Assembly (NCBI RefSeq): GCF_014205175.1
Contig: NZ_JACHNA010000001.1
Span: 2,046,001 to 2,110,000 of the forward strand
From: Micrococcus cohnii
Lineage (GTDB): Bacteria > Actinomycetota > Actinomycetes > Actinomycetales > Micrococcaceae
Length of the DNA: 64,000 bases
Direction: 5' to 3'
The notes under the pieces are model-generated. The model worked only from the letters and a program-made list of their open reading frames with translations. It did not search any database and was not told where the DNA came from. Shown piece by piece: positions 27,405-36,501 of this stretch; the stretch's first letter is position 1; each line of letters starts with the position of its first letter. The translations under genes and the position numbers were made by a program.

Positions 27405-27540
27405 GATGCGCTCCTTCCGGACGTGCTGCTGACGGGTGCGCAGCGCACCCTATCGCGAGCGCGCGGGCCGGCGATGAGGGGCGGAGCGGGCCTCGAGAGC
27501 GCAGGCCCTGCACGCGGCCGGGGCCGGGCTCTGCCTGCGG

Positions 27541-27577
27541 TAGAATCACCGTGCTTCGCGACATGAGCGTGGAGCAC
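27541..27577 (+). promoter_or_regulatory. Promoter of tRNA-Lys
   Basis: TAGAAT at 27541-27546 is a good -10 for the tRNA gene, placing the transcript start about 25 nt before the mature 5' end. Confidence 0.5.
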
Positions 27578-27650
27578 GGGCCTTTAGCTCAGCTGGCAGA
27601 GCATCGGACTTTTAATCCGCCGGTCGCGGGTTCGATCCCCGCAGGGCCCA
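27578..27650 (+). tRNA. tRNA-Lys (anticodon TTT)
   Basis: A 73-nt cloverleaf with acceptor stem GGGCCTT/AGGGCCC (one G-U pair), D arm AGCTCAGCTGGCAGAGC, anticodon loop CTTTTAA giving TTT, and T arm GCGGG-TTCGATC-CCCGC. The discriminator is A and CCA is not encoded. Confidence 0.97.
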
Positions 27651-27747
27651 CCCTCGCGCATCGTCGCTGCCGCGGGAAACCCGGCGAGGCGCCGCCTTCG
27701 CTGACTCAGCGCCTCGTAGACAGGCCGGGCCGTCAGGCGGTGCCGGC

Positions 27748-29078
27748 CTACTCTCCGAGCACCCGGCGCGTGTAGTCGTTGGCGAACACGCGCTCGGGGT
27801 CGACGCGGTCTCGCTGGGCCACGACGTCTGCGAAACGCGGATACGCCTCGGCGGCCCAGGCGGCGTCGACGCGGTTCATCTTCCCCCAGTGCGGGCGTCC
27901 GCCCAAGCTCAGGAACAGCTCCTCGCCCGCCCGGAAGTACTCCTCCGGGTCGACGCTGCGGTACTGGTGGATCGCGAAATACACGCTGTCGCGACCGTGG
28001 GCGGTCGAGAGCCACACGTCGTCCGCCGAGGCCGTGCGCACCTCGAACGGGAACCCGACGGTTCGTCCCGCCGCGGCCAGGTCGTGGTGGATCCGGCGCA
28101 GCCCCTCGAACGCCTCCTCGAAGCGCTCGAGCGGCAGCGCGTACTCGGTCTCCCAGAACGGCACGGTGCGGTTCGCCACGAACACGCGATGCGAGACGTC
28201 GGTGTACTCGCGCCGATCGGCCAGCAGGTTCGCCAATCGGCTGAGTGCGGGGACGGCCGCCGGCCAGCGTCCGCCGACGCGGCATGACAGATCGAAGGCC
28301 CGGTTCGCCAGCAGCTCGTCCATGACGTGGGTCCGCAGCCGGGGCAGGGGGTCGATGCCGGAGGCCAGCGGCAGGCGGGTGTTCGTCTTGGTCAGGGCGG
28401 CATCCGTTCCCGGGAATCAGTAGAACTCGTGGTGGTCGTTGTCCCGGGAGCGCTGGACGAACTCAGCGACGACCCGGTCGATCGGCTCGGAGCGCTCCGC
28501 GGCGTGCAGCAGAAACGACGGCACGGTCTGCAGCTCGACCTCGGTGATCACACCGAGGGCGCCCAGGCTGACGCGGGCCGCAGCGAACAGCTCCGGCTCG
28601 TGCGCAGCGTCGACCCACCGGAGGTTTCCGTCGGCGGTCAGCAGCCGCAGGGCGGTGACCATGGCGGAGTATCCGGTAAACCCCAGGCCCGTTCCGTGCG
28701 TCGAGGTGCTCAGCGCCCCGCCGAGCGTCTGCTGATCGATGTCGCCCATATTGGCCAGGGCCAGGCCATGGGCGGCCAGAGCGGGGCCCAGAGCATGTAG
28801 CGGGGTGCCCGCGCGCACCCGCACGCGTCGGGTGTCGGGGTCCACGGCCGTGAGGCCGTGCAGGGCGCCGAGGTCCACCTGCACGCCGTCGGTCGCGGCG
28901 ATGTCACTGAAGGAATGCGCTGCGCCGATCGGCTTGACACTCCGGTGGTTCCGGGCCGGTCGGCCACGATGTCGCGGAGCTGTTCCTCGGTCTCGGGTCG
29001 GACCATCTGCCACGGCGTCCAGGAGGCGGTGCGTGACCAGGTGGTGACGGTCCCGGACGTGGTGGTGCGACGGTTCAT
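27748..29078 (-). pseudogene. Broken FAD-linked oxidase (D-arabinono-1,4-lactone/alditol oxidase type)
   Basis: Three aligned pieces together give a nearly full-length (about 440-residue) FAD-linked oxidase. Piece 1 starts at ATG 29078 and ends RDIVADRPGTT; the sequence then resumes in another frame with HRSVKPIGAAHSFSDIAATDG, best explained by loss of one base in a G/C run near 28951-28960. Piece 2 runs through NMGDIDQQTLGGALSTSTHGTG, the FAD-binding region, to a TGA at 28417-28419 that sits where relatives have Trp (HHEFY-W-FPGTD). Piece 3 continues in the same frame to 27748 with HWGKMN and DPERVFANDYTRRVLG. The start overlaps the stop of the deaminase gene (ATGA), so the operon is intact apart from the two lesions. 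Sequencing error at both sites is less likely than decay. Confidence 0.85.
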
Positions 29079-30421
29079 TGGAATGCCTTGCCTTCTCCTC
29101 GGTACGTGGGCCAGAGGTCGACGATCGCGTCCTCGGTCGCGGAGTACACCGCGACGACGGTGGCCCGCTCGGCAGGCTCACCTCCCTTGGCATGCCGGAA
29201 GAACACGGGGTCGCCGAGGGATAGGGAGTCCGTTGCCGTGCCCAGCAGTGGGGTCTGCACCTCGCCGGCGCCTTCGCTGCACGAGTATCGCAGGCCTTCG
29301 GGCCACACGACGGCCGGGGCACGGTCCGGGCCGCACACCCCGGATGCGGCCCAGCCGCCCCCGGCGACGGTGACCACGCCGGGGCCGGGGCGCCGGGCGA
29401 CCGGGCAGACGAAGAACGAGGCCGGGTTGGGGCGGAAGGTGCGGTATCCATCGAACAGTGCCGGTCCCATCAGCCCGGAGCCGGCGCCGATCTCGGTGAT
29501 GCAGTCGTGGGTGGTCGTGGCGTCGATGGATCCGGTGCCGCCGCCGTTGACGAACTCCAGTCGGCTGCCGGCGGCCTCGACCACCTCGCGGACGGCCTCG
29601 ACCGCCGCGGTCCGGCGGGAGCGCAGCTCGCGCAGGGAGGCGCGCTTGACCGCCTGCACGACCCCCGACTTCGCGAACCCCTGAGCGCGGGCGAGCAGGG
29701 TGCTCGGCTGGGAGGGTTTGTCGGCCACGCCCGCCACCTGCGCTTCATAGGCCATCAGTCCGACGAGTGCGCAGCCGGGTGTGCCCGTGATGGTCCGGGC
29801 CAGCGTGGCGGCGTCCGCCGGGGTGCGCGTGGGCGAGCGCAGGGCGCCCAAATGCAGGCGCGGATGGGGTCGCCAGCCGGCGTCGAGCTCGAGGCACAGG
29901 CGCAGCGGGGGAAGCCCGTCGGCCTCCAGGCCGGAGCGTCCGCCCAGGCCGGCTCGGTGGCCGATGTCGCTCAGCAAGGACAGGTGCTCGGCGCTGTCCA
30001 CCATCAGGGTGATGCGTTCGCGCGCCGGGGCCGAGCGCAGCATCTGTGTCAGTGCGTGCTCGTCGACGCAGGGGTAGGCGACCAGGACGTTCCGGTGCTC
30101 CCGGGCCGATTCGGTCGCGCGGGACTCGGCGTGCGTGGAGTCGTCGGCGCCGGAGAGCCACAGGGCCTCGGCGAGGGTGAACGCCATGATGTGACGGAAG
30201 CCCGGCATCGTCAGCGCCGCGTCGATCCCGCGGCGGATGCGGACGGATTTGGTGGCCAGGCGGATCGGGGTGCCGTCAGCGCGCTGCGCCATCGACCGGG
30301 CGTTGGCGGTGAACGCGTCGAGGTCGAGCAGGCCGAGGGGGGCCTGGCGGTCGCGGGCGGGCAGCGCGGCCAGCGCGTCCGCGTACCGCTCGTACGGCGG
30401 TGCGGGCGGAGTCGTCGTCAT
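29075..30421 (-). CDS. Amino acid deaminase/aldolase (PLP, alanine racemase-like fold)
   Basis: A fold-type III PLP enzyme of 448 residues related to D-threonine aldolase, D-serine dehydratase and alanine racemase N-terminal domains. The PLP lysine is in RLATKSVRIR (about K58). A glycine-rich phosphate loop is suggested by FVNGGGTGSID and the C-terminal beta domain contains TVAGGGWAASG. The substrate is unknown. It is translationally coupled (ATGA) to the following FAD-linked oxidase gene, a pairing I recall from other actinobacteria; here the oxidase is broken while this gene is open. GGAGG lies about nine bases before the ATG, and TAGTAT (30474 to 30469, minus) is a possible -10. Confidence 0.82.
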   Translation of the reverse strand: MTTTPPAPPYERYADALAALPARDRQAPLGLLDLDAFTANARSMAQRADGTPIRLATKSVRIRRGIDAALTMPGFRHIMAFTLAEALWLSGADDSTHAESRATESAREHRNVLVAYPCVDEHALTQMLRSAPARERITLMVDSAEHLSLLSDIGHRAGLGGRSGLEADGLPPLRLCLELDAGWRPHPRLHLGALRSPTRTPADAATLARTITGTPGCALVGLMAYEAQVAGVADKPSQPSTLLARAQGFAKSGVVQAVKRASLRELRSRRTAAVEAVREVVEAAGSRLEFVNGGGTGSIDATTTHDCITEIGAGSGLMGPALFDGYRTFRPNPASFFVCPVARRPGPGVVTVAGGGWAASGVCGPDRAPAVVWPEGLRYSCSEGAGEVQTPLLGTATDSLSLGDPVFFRHAKGGEPAERATVVAVYSATEDAIVDLWPTYRGEGKAFQ

Positions 30422-30548
30422 GGTCTGAGCCCTCCGGGGGTCGTCGAGGGGGCCGAAAGGCGGTTCACATACTAATCACATCATGGACGTGCCGTCTCGT
30501 CAGGAGGCTCGGCGCGGCTCAGCCCTGCAGTCGTCCCGGCCCGCTGGT

Positions 30549-30561
30549 TAGTGTGGCCGCC
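30549..30561 (+). promoter_or_regulatory. Leaderless promoter of the gene at 30562
   Basis: TAGTGT at 30549-30554 ends 7 nt before the ATG at 30562 and rejects the longer in-frame start at 30400. Confidence 0.55.
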
Positions 30562-31398
30562 ATGGCTAAGAACTCCTTCCTCGGCCGCATGGCCGGCGAC
30601 AAGGCACTGAACATGGCGCTCAAGAACGCCTTCGACGACGAGGGGAACCCCACCGACTCGTTCCAGAAGACGGTGCTGCGCGCGATGAAGCTGCAGCGGC
30701 CGCTCGTCGTGGCGAACCTGCGGCGCCTGCACGAGAACCACCCGGACGAGTCGCCCGCCCAGCTGGCCGACCGACTGAGCGATCAGTACCTGAACACCGT
30801 CACCGGGGCCGGCGCCGCCGTCGGCGGCACCGCGATCATCCCCGGCATCGGCACGATCGCGGCGCTGGGCCTGTCCGGGGTGGCCGTCATCGGTTTCCTC
30901 GAGGCCACCGCCCTGTACGCGCAGTCCATCGCCGAGCTGCACGGCATCACGACCGAGGATCCGCAGCGCGCCGAGGCCCTCGTCATGGCCGTGATGCTCG
31001 GCGAGGACGGCCGCAAGATGCTCAAGGAGTTCGCCGGCTCGCAGCGCGGCGGCGCCGCGGCGTCGCTGGGCGGTCCCGGTGCGCTGAACGCGCTGACGGC
31101 CACCGGCGGCGGCATGTCCGACATGGTCATGAACCAGCTGAAGAAGAAGTTCATGCGCAAGGTGCTCGTCCGCCAGGGGGCGGGCTTGTTCGGCCGCGCC
31201 GTGCCGTTCGGCGTGGGTGCCGTGATCGGCGGTGTCGGGAACCGCTCGATGGGCAAGTCCGTGATCGCCTCGGCGCAGAACCTGTTCGGGCCCGTGCCGC
31301 AGACGCTGCCCGGCGACGTCGTCGAGACCAAGGACGAACGTGAGCAGGCCGAGGCGGCGCGCGAGCTCGAGCAGAAGGGCCTCGGCCCGGACGCCTGA
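30562..31398 (+). CDS. Conserved hypothetical protein with glycine-rich hydrophobic core
   Basis: A 278-residue protein with a soluble helical start, a Gly/Ala-rich hydrophobic hairpin at about residues 80-125 (GAGAAVGGTAIIPGIGTIAALG then SGVAVIGFLEATALYAQSIAELHG), a charged middle and a second Gly-rich segment (GLFGRAVPFGVGAVIGGVGN). The arrangement is reminiscent of EcsC-like or other glycine-zipper membrane-associated proteins, but I cannot assign a family with certainty. It stands alone, leaderless, convergent with the DUF445 gene. Confidence 0.75.
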   Translation: MAKNSFLGRMAGDKALNMALKNAFDDEGNPTDSFQKTVLRAMKLQRPLVVANLRRLHENHPDESPAQLADRLSDQYLNTVTGAGAAVGGTAIIPGIGTIAALGLSGVAVIGFLEATALYAQSIAELHGITTEDPQRAEALVMAVMLGEDGRKMLKEFAGSQRGGAAASLGGPGALNALTATGGGMSDMVMNQLKKKFMRKVLVRQGAGLFGRAVPFGVGAVIGGVGNRSMGKSVIASAQNLFGPVPQTLPGDVVETKDEREQAEAARELEQKGLGPDA

Positions 31399-31405
31399 GG
31401 CCAGG

Positions 31406-32689
31406 TCAGAGCAGCAGGGTCGCGAGCGTGTGGATGGTCAGCCCGGCCAGCGCCCCGACCACCGAGCCGTTGATGCGGATGAACTGCAGGTCACGGCCCA
31501 CGAGCAGCTCCAGGGTGCGAGCCGTCTGCTCGCCGTCCCAGCGGTGGACCGTCTCCTCGATGACCCCGGTCAGCTCGGGCCCGTATTCGGCCAGGGCGTA
31601 GGCGGCCGCCGCTCGTGCGTAGCCGTCGACGCGCTCGCGCAGCGGCGCCTCGTGTTGCAGGCGCCCGCCCAGGTCCATGATCGCCGCGACCAGCGCCTGA
31701 TGCAGGTCCGAGCGCGGATCCTCGAGTGAGGCAAGCAACGAGCGGCTCAGGCTGGTCCAGGCCTGCCCGGCCCAGCCGCGCACGCGTTCGTCCTCGAACA
31801 GGCCGCGTTTGAGCCGTTCGACGGTGCCGCGGGTGACCGGGTCCGTGCGCATCCGCTGCGCGAGCTCGGCGAGCCACGCATCGATCGAGCGCCGGGCCTC
31901 GTGCGAGCGGTCCGTCCGGACGCCCGCCAGGTACTTGAGGGCCTCGGCATGCAGGCGCTCGGCCAGCAGCTTGTCCACGATCTCGGGGCTCCACTCGGGG
32001 GAGCGACGCCGGACGGTCTCGACGAACACCTCCGGGTGCTCGGCGATCCAGTCACCCGTGTGCGCCACGAGCATGTCGACGACCTTCTCGTGGTGACGGG
32101 CCCCGACGACGTCCTCGAGCGCGCGGGCGAGGGTCGGGGACCAGTCCGGCTCGACCATGTGGCGCTGCATCAGCTGGGTCAGCAGCGCCTGGATGACCTC
32201 GTCGTCGGCGGCGTCCAGGGCGCTGCGGGCCGCGACGGCGACCTGCCCCGCCGCCCGCTCGGCGTTGTCTCGACGGGCGAGCCAGCGACCGGCCGGGGCG
32301 GCGACCTGCAGGCCCGAGACCTTCTCGCGCGCGACGTCCGAGTCCAGGAAGTTCTCCTGCACGAACTCACGCAGCGCCTGGCCGAGCTGGTCCTTCTTCC
32401 TCGGGATGAGCGCGGTGTGCGGCACCGGCACCCCGGCGGGGTGGCGGAACAGGGCCGTCACGGCGAACCAGTCCGCGAGGGCGCCCACCATGCCGCCCTC
32501 CGCGGCCGCGCGCACGTAGGACAGCCACGGGTGCTGCTCCTGCAGGGCGAACGCCACGACGAACACCGCCGCGAGCGCAACGAGCAGCCCCGTGGCGACC
32601 GCCTTCATCCTCCGCAGCCCGGCGGCGCGGGCGGTCGAGGCGGGGGAGAAGGCGCTCAGGTCTGCGGGGGTGGTGCGCTGGCCGGCCAT
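31406..32689 (-). CDS. DUF445 family membrane protein
   Basis: A 427-residue member of DUF445: an N-terminal hydrophobic helix (TGLLVALAAVFVVAFAL), the hallmark AAEGGMVGALADWFAVTALFRHP, then PHTALIPRKKDQLGQALREFVQENFL, a long soluble helical region, and a C-terminal hydrophobic end (INGSVVGALAGLTIHTLATLL). The family is widespread and of unknown function. GGAAGGAG just upstream supports the ATG at 32689. It ends 7 nt from the convergent gene, with no room for a separate terminator. Confidence 0.9.
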   Translation of the reverse strand: MAGQRTTPADLSAFSPASTARAAGLRRMKAVATGLLVALAAVFVVAFALQEQHPWLSYVRAAAEGGMVGALADWFAVTALFRHPAGVPVPHTALIPRKKDQLGQALREFVQENFLDSDVAREKVSGLQVAAPAGRWLARRDNAERAAGQVAVAARSALDAADDEVIQALLTQLMQRHMVEPDWSPTLARALEDVVGARHHEKVVDMLVAHTGDWIAEHPEVFVETVRRRSPEWSPEIVDKLLAERLHAEALKYLAGVRTDRSHEARRSIDAWLAELAQRMRTDPVTRGTVERLKRGLFEDERVRGWAGQAWTSLSRSLLASLEDPRSDLHQALVAAIMDLGGRLQHEAPLRERVDGYARAAAAYALAEYGPELTGVIEETVHRWDGEQTARTLELLVGRDLQFIRINGSVVGALAGLTIHTLATLLL

Positions 32690-32778
32690 GCGCGCTCCTT
32701 CCGTCGTGGTCCCGAAATGGTCGTCTCCAGTTAACCAGCGCGTCCACGTGCGGTGGATCCGCGCACATCAGTGGCTCC

Positions 32779-32791
32779 TAGCCTCGAGGCC
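32779..32791 (+). promoter_or_regulatory. Leaderless promoter of the second glycerophosphodiesterase
   Basis: TAGCCT at 32779-32784 ends 7 nt before the ATG at 32792. Confidence 0.55.
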
Positions 32792-33688
32792 ATGACGCCG
32801 CTCGTGATCGCCCATCGGGGCGCGTCCGCCGACCACGCCGAGCACACGAGAGCCGCCTATCTGCGTGCCCTGGACGACGGGGCCGACGGGCTCGAATGCG
32901 ATGTCCAGCTGACCCGGGACAAACAGGTCGTCTGCTGGCACGACCCGACCGTCGACCGCACCTCCGACGGCTCAGGCGCCGTCTCCGACCACACCCTCGC
33001 GCAGCTGCGTCGGCTCAACGTGCACGGCTGGCACCCCGGCGGCGTGCCGACCGAGTACGGGGCCCCGCGCGAGCAGATGCTTACTCTGGCCGAGCTGCTG
33101 CGGATCGCCCTCGACGCCGGTCGGCCGCTGCGCCTGGCCGTCGAGCTGAAGCACCCGAGCCCGTTCGGGCACGAGCTCGAAGAGAAGACGATGCGGGAGC
33201 TCGCGTTCGCCGGCTGGGACCCCGAGACCGGGCTGATGGGGCAGGTGCAGGTCTCGCTCATGAGCTTCCATGCCGAGGCGCTGCGGTACCTGGCCCCGCT
33301 GACGGGGCCGGACCCGTTGTGCCCGCTGATCGACCTGATGCCGACCGGCACGGACTCCCGTCTGGCGCGCGGACCGGTGAGCCGGGCCGCCGTGCGCGCC
33401 GCCATGCGGATGTCCCTGGCGGAGTCGGAACGTCTCGTGTGGACGGGGCAGGCACAGCTGGCCGGCCCGTCGGTCGCGTACATGCGGGCGCATCTGGCCG
33501 ACGCGAAGGCGTGGCTCGCGGCGGGGCGGAGGCTGCGGGTGTGGACCGCCGATCAGGAGCGTGATGTGGCGTTCCTGGCGGCGCACGGCGTCCAGGAGAT
33601 CACGACGAACCGGCCGGCGGCGGTGCGGCGGGCGCTCGAGGCCGGGCAGCAGGGCGCACACGGCGTCGTGTCGCGCGTTACACTCTGA
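32792..33688 (+). CDS. Glycerophosphodiester phosphodiesterase family protein, cytoplasmic
   Basis: A 298-residue GDPD without signal peptide. The active-site elements are HRGASADHAEHT at residues 7-18, LECDVQ with the metal-binding acidic pair, and WHDPTVDRTSDGSG with the second His. Further blocks AVELKHPSPFG and AHGVQEITTNRPA are typical. Compared with the secreted paralogue at 476 it is smaller and begins directly with the catalytic barrel, so it probably acts on internal glycerophosphodiesters. Confidence 0.9.
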   Translation: MTPLVIAHRGASADHAEHTRAAYLRALDDGADGLECDVQLTRDKQVVCWHDPTVDRTSDGSGAVSDHTLAQLRRLNVHGWHPGGVPTEYGAPREQMLTLAELLRIALDAGRPLRLAVELKHPSPFGHELEEKTMRELAFAGWDPETGLMGQVQVSLMSFHAEALRYLAPLTGPDPLCPLIDLMPTGTDSRLARGPVSRAAVRAAMRMSLAESERLVWTGQAQLAGPSVAYMRAHLADAKAWLAAGRRLRVWTADQERDVAFLAAHGVQEITTNRPAAVRRALEAGQQGAHGVVSRVTL

Positions 33689-33773
33689 CGCCGGCCGTCC
33701 CCGAGCCGTGACCCGTCTGCGGGTGGTCCTCAGGACGGCGCCCCGTCCCGCACCGCATCCGTGAGGTCCACTC

Positions 33774-35135
33774 ATGTCATCGACCCCCTCGCCCGGGCGC
33801 TCGCCGGGCCCTCAGCCGATCCACAATCCGGACATCGTCGGCTTCACACAGGCCGAGATCGACGCGACGCCCGTCCGGCCGAAGTGGAATTCGCTCGGCC
33901 CCGGCATCGTCGCGGCCGCCACGGGTGTCGGCGCCGCTGACCTGGTCGCCACCCTCACCGCCGGGTCCCGCTATGGCTATGCCCTGATGTGGGCGGTCGT
34001 GCTCGGCGTGCTGTTCAAGATCGTGCTGGTGGAGGGCGTCGGTCGCTACTTCCTGGCCACCGGCAAGACGATCCTGCAGGGGTGGCGCACACTCGGCTCC
34101 TGGACCTCCTGGTACTTCGGCGCGTACATCCTGATCTGGGGCGTGGTGTACGGCGCCACCGCGATGTCCTCGACGGCGCTGCCGCTGGCCGCGCTGTTCC
34201 CGGGCGTCGACGTCACGCTGTTCGCGATCGCAGCGGGGCTGCTCGGCCTCGCGCTCGTCTGGCTCGACCGCTACCGGCTCATCGAGACGCTCATGATGGT
34301 GCTGATCGGCGTCATGTTCGTCACCGTGCTGCTCTCCGCCGTGCTGACCGCCCCGAACCTCGGCGAGATCCTGGCCGGACTCGTCCCGCGCATCCCCTCG
34401 GGCGACCCCGAGGTCATGTTCTACGTGCTGGGCCTGGCCGGCGGCGTCGGCGGCACCATCACGCTCGCCGCCTACGGCTACTGGCTGCGCGCGAAGGGCT
34501 GGAACGTGCCGAAGTACATGACGGTGATGCGCTTCGACAACACCACCAGCTACATCCTGACCGGCATCTTCGTGATCGCGACGATGATTATGGGCGTCGA
34601 GCTGCTCAATTCTGCGGGCGTCGCGATCTCGAAGGGCGACAAGGGCCTGCTTGATGTCGGCGAGGTCCTCGCGCAGCGGTACGGCCAGGCGTGGGCCACG
34701 GTGTTCCTGGTGGGCTTCTTCGCCGCGTCGTTCTCCTCCCTGCTGGGCGTGTGGCACGGCGTCTCGCTGATGTTCGCGGACTTCTGGACGAACGTCCGCC
34801 GCCCCGCCGACGAGCTCGACCAGGACGATGCGCCGTCGCTGTCGTCGCGGCCCGGGCGGTTCTTCCTGCTGTGGCTGACGATCCCGCCGATGGCGCTGCT
34901 GTTCCTGGACAAGCCGATCTTCCTGATCCTGCTCTACGGCACGCTCGGCGCCCTGTTCATGCCGTTCCTGGCCATCACGCTGCTCGTGCTGAACAACCGG
35001 CGCTCCATGCCGGAGCGGTTCCGGAACCGCCTGGTGCACAACGTGCTGCTGGGCATCACGACGCTGGTGTTCCTCGTGCTCGGCGTGAGCGAGCTGGCGA
35101 AGGCGCTCGCGCCGCTGTTCGGCGGGAGTGCCTGA
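33774..35135 (+). CDS. Divergent Nramp-family transporter
   Basis: A 453-residue protein with about eleven hydrophobic helices and the general Nramp plan (LGPGIVAAATGVGAADLVATLTAGSRYGYALMW at the start, shortened here to about residues 42-74). Canonical Nramp proteins have DPGN in TM1 and MPHN in TM6 as metal ligands; here TM1 reads GVGAADLVA and the TM6 region reads GGTITLAAYGYW, so both motifs are missing. A divalent metal is therefore only one possible substrate; Nramp-related magnesium or other transporters are alternatives. GAGG upstream weakly supports the ATG. Confidence 0.82.
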   Translation: MSSTPSPGRSPGPQPIHNPDIVGFTQAEIDATPVRPKWNSLGPGIVAAATGVGAADLVATLTAGSRYGYALMWAVVLGVLFKIVLVEGVGRYFLATGKTILQGWRTLGSWTSWYFGAYILIWGVVYGATAMSSTALPLAALFPGVDVTLFAIAAGLLGLALVWLDRYRLIETLMMVLIGVMFVTVLLSAVLTAPNLGEILAGLVPRIPSGDPEVMFYVLGLAGGVGGTITLAAYGYWLRAKGWNVPKYMTVMRFDNTTSYILTGIFVIATMIMGVELLNSAGVAISKGDKGLLDVGEVLAQRYGQAWATVFLVGFFAASFSSLLGVWHGVSLMFADFWTNVRRPADELDQDDAPSLSSRPGRFFLLWLTIPPMALLFLDKPIFLILLYGTLGALFMPFLAITLLVLNNRRSMPERFRNRLVHNVLLGITTLVFLVLGVSELAKALAPLFGGSA

Positions 35136-35183
35136 GCGGCCTCAGGGCATCCTGGGCGGGACGACATCCCGGGCGGGACGGGG

Positions 35184-35195
35184 CACACTGGAGCC
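35184..35195 (+). promoter_or_regulatory. Leaderless promoter of the thiamine-binding-type gene
   Basis: CACACT at 35184-35189 ends 6 nt before the ATG at 35196; it lacks the first T of the consensus, so it is weaker than the others. Confidence 0.4.
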
Positions 35196-35552
35196 ATGAT
35201 CGTCGCCTTCTCCGTCGCCCCGTCCGGCGCACCCGCAGATCCGTCTCTGGTGAGCGCTGAGGACGCCGCCTCTGCCTCTGTTCATCAGGCGGTCGCCGAG
35301 GCCGTCGCGATCGTGCGCGCCTCCGGCCTGCCGCACCGCACCTCGTCGATGTTCACCGAGATCGAGGGGGAGTGGGACGAGGTCATGGCCGTCGTCAAGG
35401 ACGCCACCGAGGCGGTCGGTCGCTACGGCTCCCGCGTCTCACTCGTGCTCAAGGCCGACATCCGCCCCGGCCACACGGGCGAACTCGACGGCAAGCTCGA
35501 GCGTCTCGAAGCGGCGCTCGGTCAGAGTCGTGACGGTGCGGGCGAGGCCTGA
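35196..35552 (+). CDS. Thiamine-binding (MTH1187/YkoF-type) protein
   Basis: A 118-residue ferredoxin-like alpha/beta protein. MIVAFSVAPSG starts strand 1, VAEAVAIVRASGLPHRTSSMFTEIEGEWDEVMAVVKDA is the helix-strand-helix core, and VSLVLKADIRPGHTGELDGKLERLEA ends the fold, matching the Thiamine_BP/MTH1187 family. Such proteins bind thiamine or related hydroxymethylpyrimidines in a tetramer; thiamine binding here is inference. The stop lies just before, or overlaps, the next gene depending on its start. Confidence 0.8.
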   Translation: MIVAFSVAPSGAPADPSLVSAEDAASASVHQAVAEAVAIVRASGLPHRTSSMFTEIEGEWDEVMAVVKDATEAVGRYGSRVSLVLKADIRPGHTGELDGKLERLEAALGQSRDGAGEA

Positions 35553-35559
35553 GCCGCCC

Positions 35560-36426
35560 ATGCCCGCCGACGAGGTCATCGCTCCCGGCGTCTTCCCGAT
35601 CAGCTCCGGCACCGCGGAGATCCTCCCCGACCCGTGGGAGCCGGGCACGTGGCTGCTCAAGGTCAACGGCGTCGAGTCCTCCCAGCTCAACCCGGACACC
35701 CCCGAGCGCATGGGCTTTGAGTACATGCGCTGGGCCGCGGCGGTCGTCTCCCACCGCTTCGCCCCCGACGTCGACCGGCTGCGCGTGCTGCATCTGGGCG
35801 GCGCCGGCTGCACGTTCGCCCGGTGGATCACGCACGCCTACCCGCAGGCACATCAGCTGGCCGTCGAGCTCGACGCGGGCCTGGCCGAGCTCGCCCGCAC
35901 CCGCTTCGGGCTGCCGCGCGCCCCGCAGCTGAAGATCCGGGTCGGCGAGGCGGGTCAGGTGCTCGCCTCGCTCCGCCCGGACACCCGTGAGGTCGTCGTC
36001 CGTGACGTGTTCGCGCCCGCCTCGCCGGAGCCCGACGCCCCGCACGTCACGCCCGAGCACCTGACGGGTCTCGAGGCGGCGCGGGCCGCGGCCGACGTGC
36101 TCGTCGACGGCGGCGTGTACCTGCTCAACATCGGCGCCGGCCCGGGGCTGGCGTCACTGCGCGCCGAGCTGGCCGCGCTCACGGAGACCTTCGCCCACGT
36201 GGAGGTCATGGCCGATCCGCCGATGCTCAAGGGCCGCCGCCGCGGCAACGTGATCGCCGCGGCCTCGGCGGGGCCGCTCGTGCTCGAGCACCTGGGCGGG
36301 CGTGCCGGGCTCGCCCGCGCCCTGCGTTCGGACGCGCTGCCGGCCACGCTGCTCGAGGACGTGCCGCGGTTCGTGGCGGGCGCCCGCCCGTCGACCGCGC
36401 CCCTCGTCGCACGGGCCGGGAACTAG
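35560..36426 (+). CDS. Spermidine synthase-like methyltransferase-fold protein
   Basis: A Rossmann-type protein with the spermidine synthase layout: an N-terminal beta part (VFPISSGTAEILPDPWEPGTWLLKVNG), RMGFEYMRWAAAV, the nucleotide motif LHLGGAGCTFARWI, LAVELDAGLAELAR with the acidic ligand, and VVVRDVFAPA. Actinobacterial members of this group are often annotated as fused-domain spermidine synthase-like proteins; true polyamine synthesis is not established. Two starts are possible: GTG 35530, overlapping the previous gene, and ATG 35560, seven bases after its stop. I chose the ATG because homology begins soon after it. Confidence 0.82.
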   Translation: MPADEVIAPGVFPISSGTAEILPDPWEPGTWLLKVNGVESSQLNPDTPERMGFEYMRWAAAVVSHRFAPDVDRLRVLHLGGAGCTFARWITHAYPQAHQLAVELDAGLAELARTRFGLPRAPQLKIRVGEAGQVLASLRPDTREVVVRDVFAPASPEPDAPHVTPEHLTGLEAARAAADVLVDGGVYLLNIGAGPGLASLRAELAALTETFAHVEVMADPPMLKGRRRGNVIAAASAGPLVLEHLGGRAGLARALRSDALPATLLEDVPRFVAGARPSTAPLVARAGN

Positions 36427-36437
36427 ACGCAGATCAC

Positions 36438-36501
36438 TAGACTGAGACGTGCCGAATCACCGGTCGACGACGATCGGCGGCCACACCCGCAGGAGGTTCC
36501 C
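36438..36501 (+). promoter_or_regulatory. Promoter and ribosome-binding site of the universal stress protein gene
   Basis: TAGACT at 36438-36443 is the -10. The leader of about 50 nt ends with AGGAGG a few bases before the ATG at 36502. Confidence 0.5.

Noticed and set aside
28417-28419. In-frame TGA read as selenocysteine or as a recoded Trp
   Set aside because: The family has Trp at this place, no SECIS-like element is evident, TGA is the normal stop of most genes here, and a second lesion exists in the same gene.
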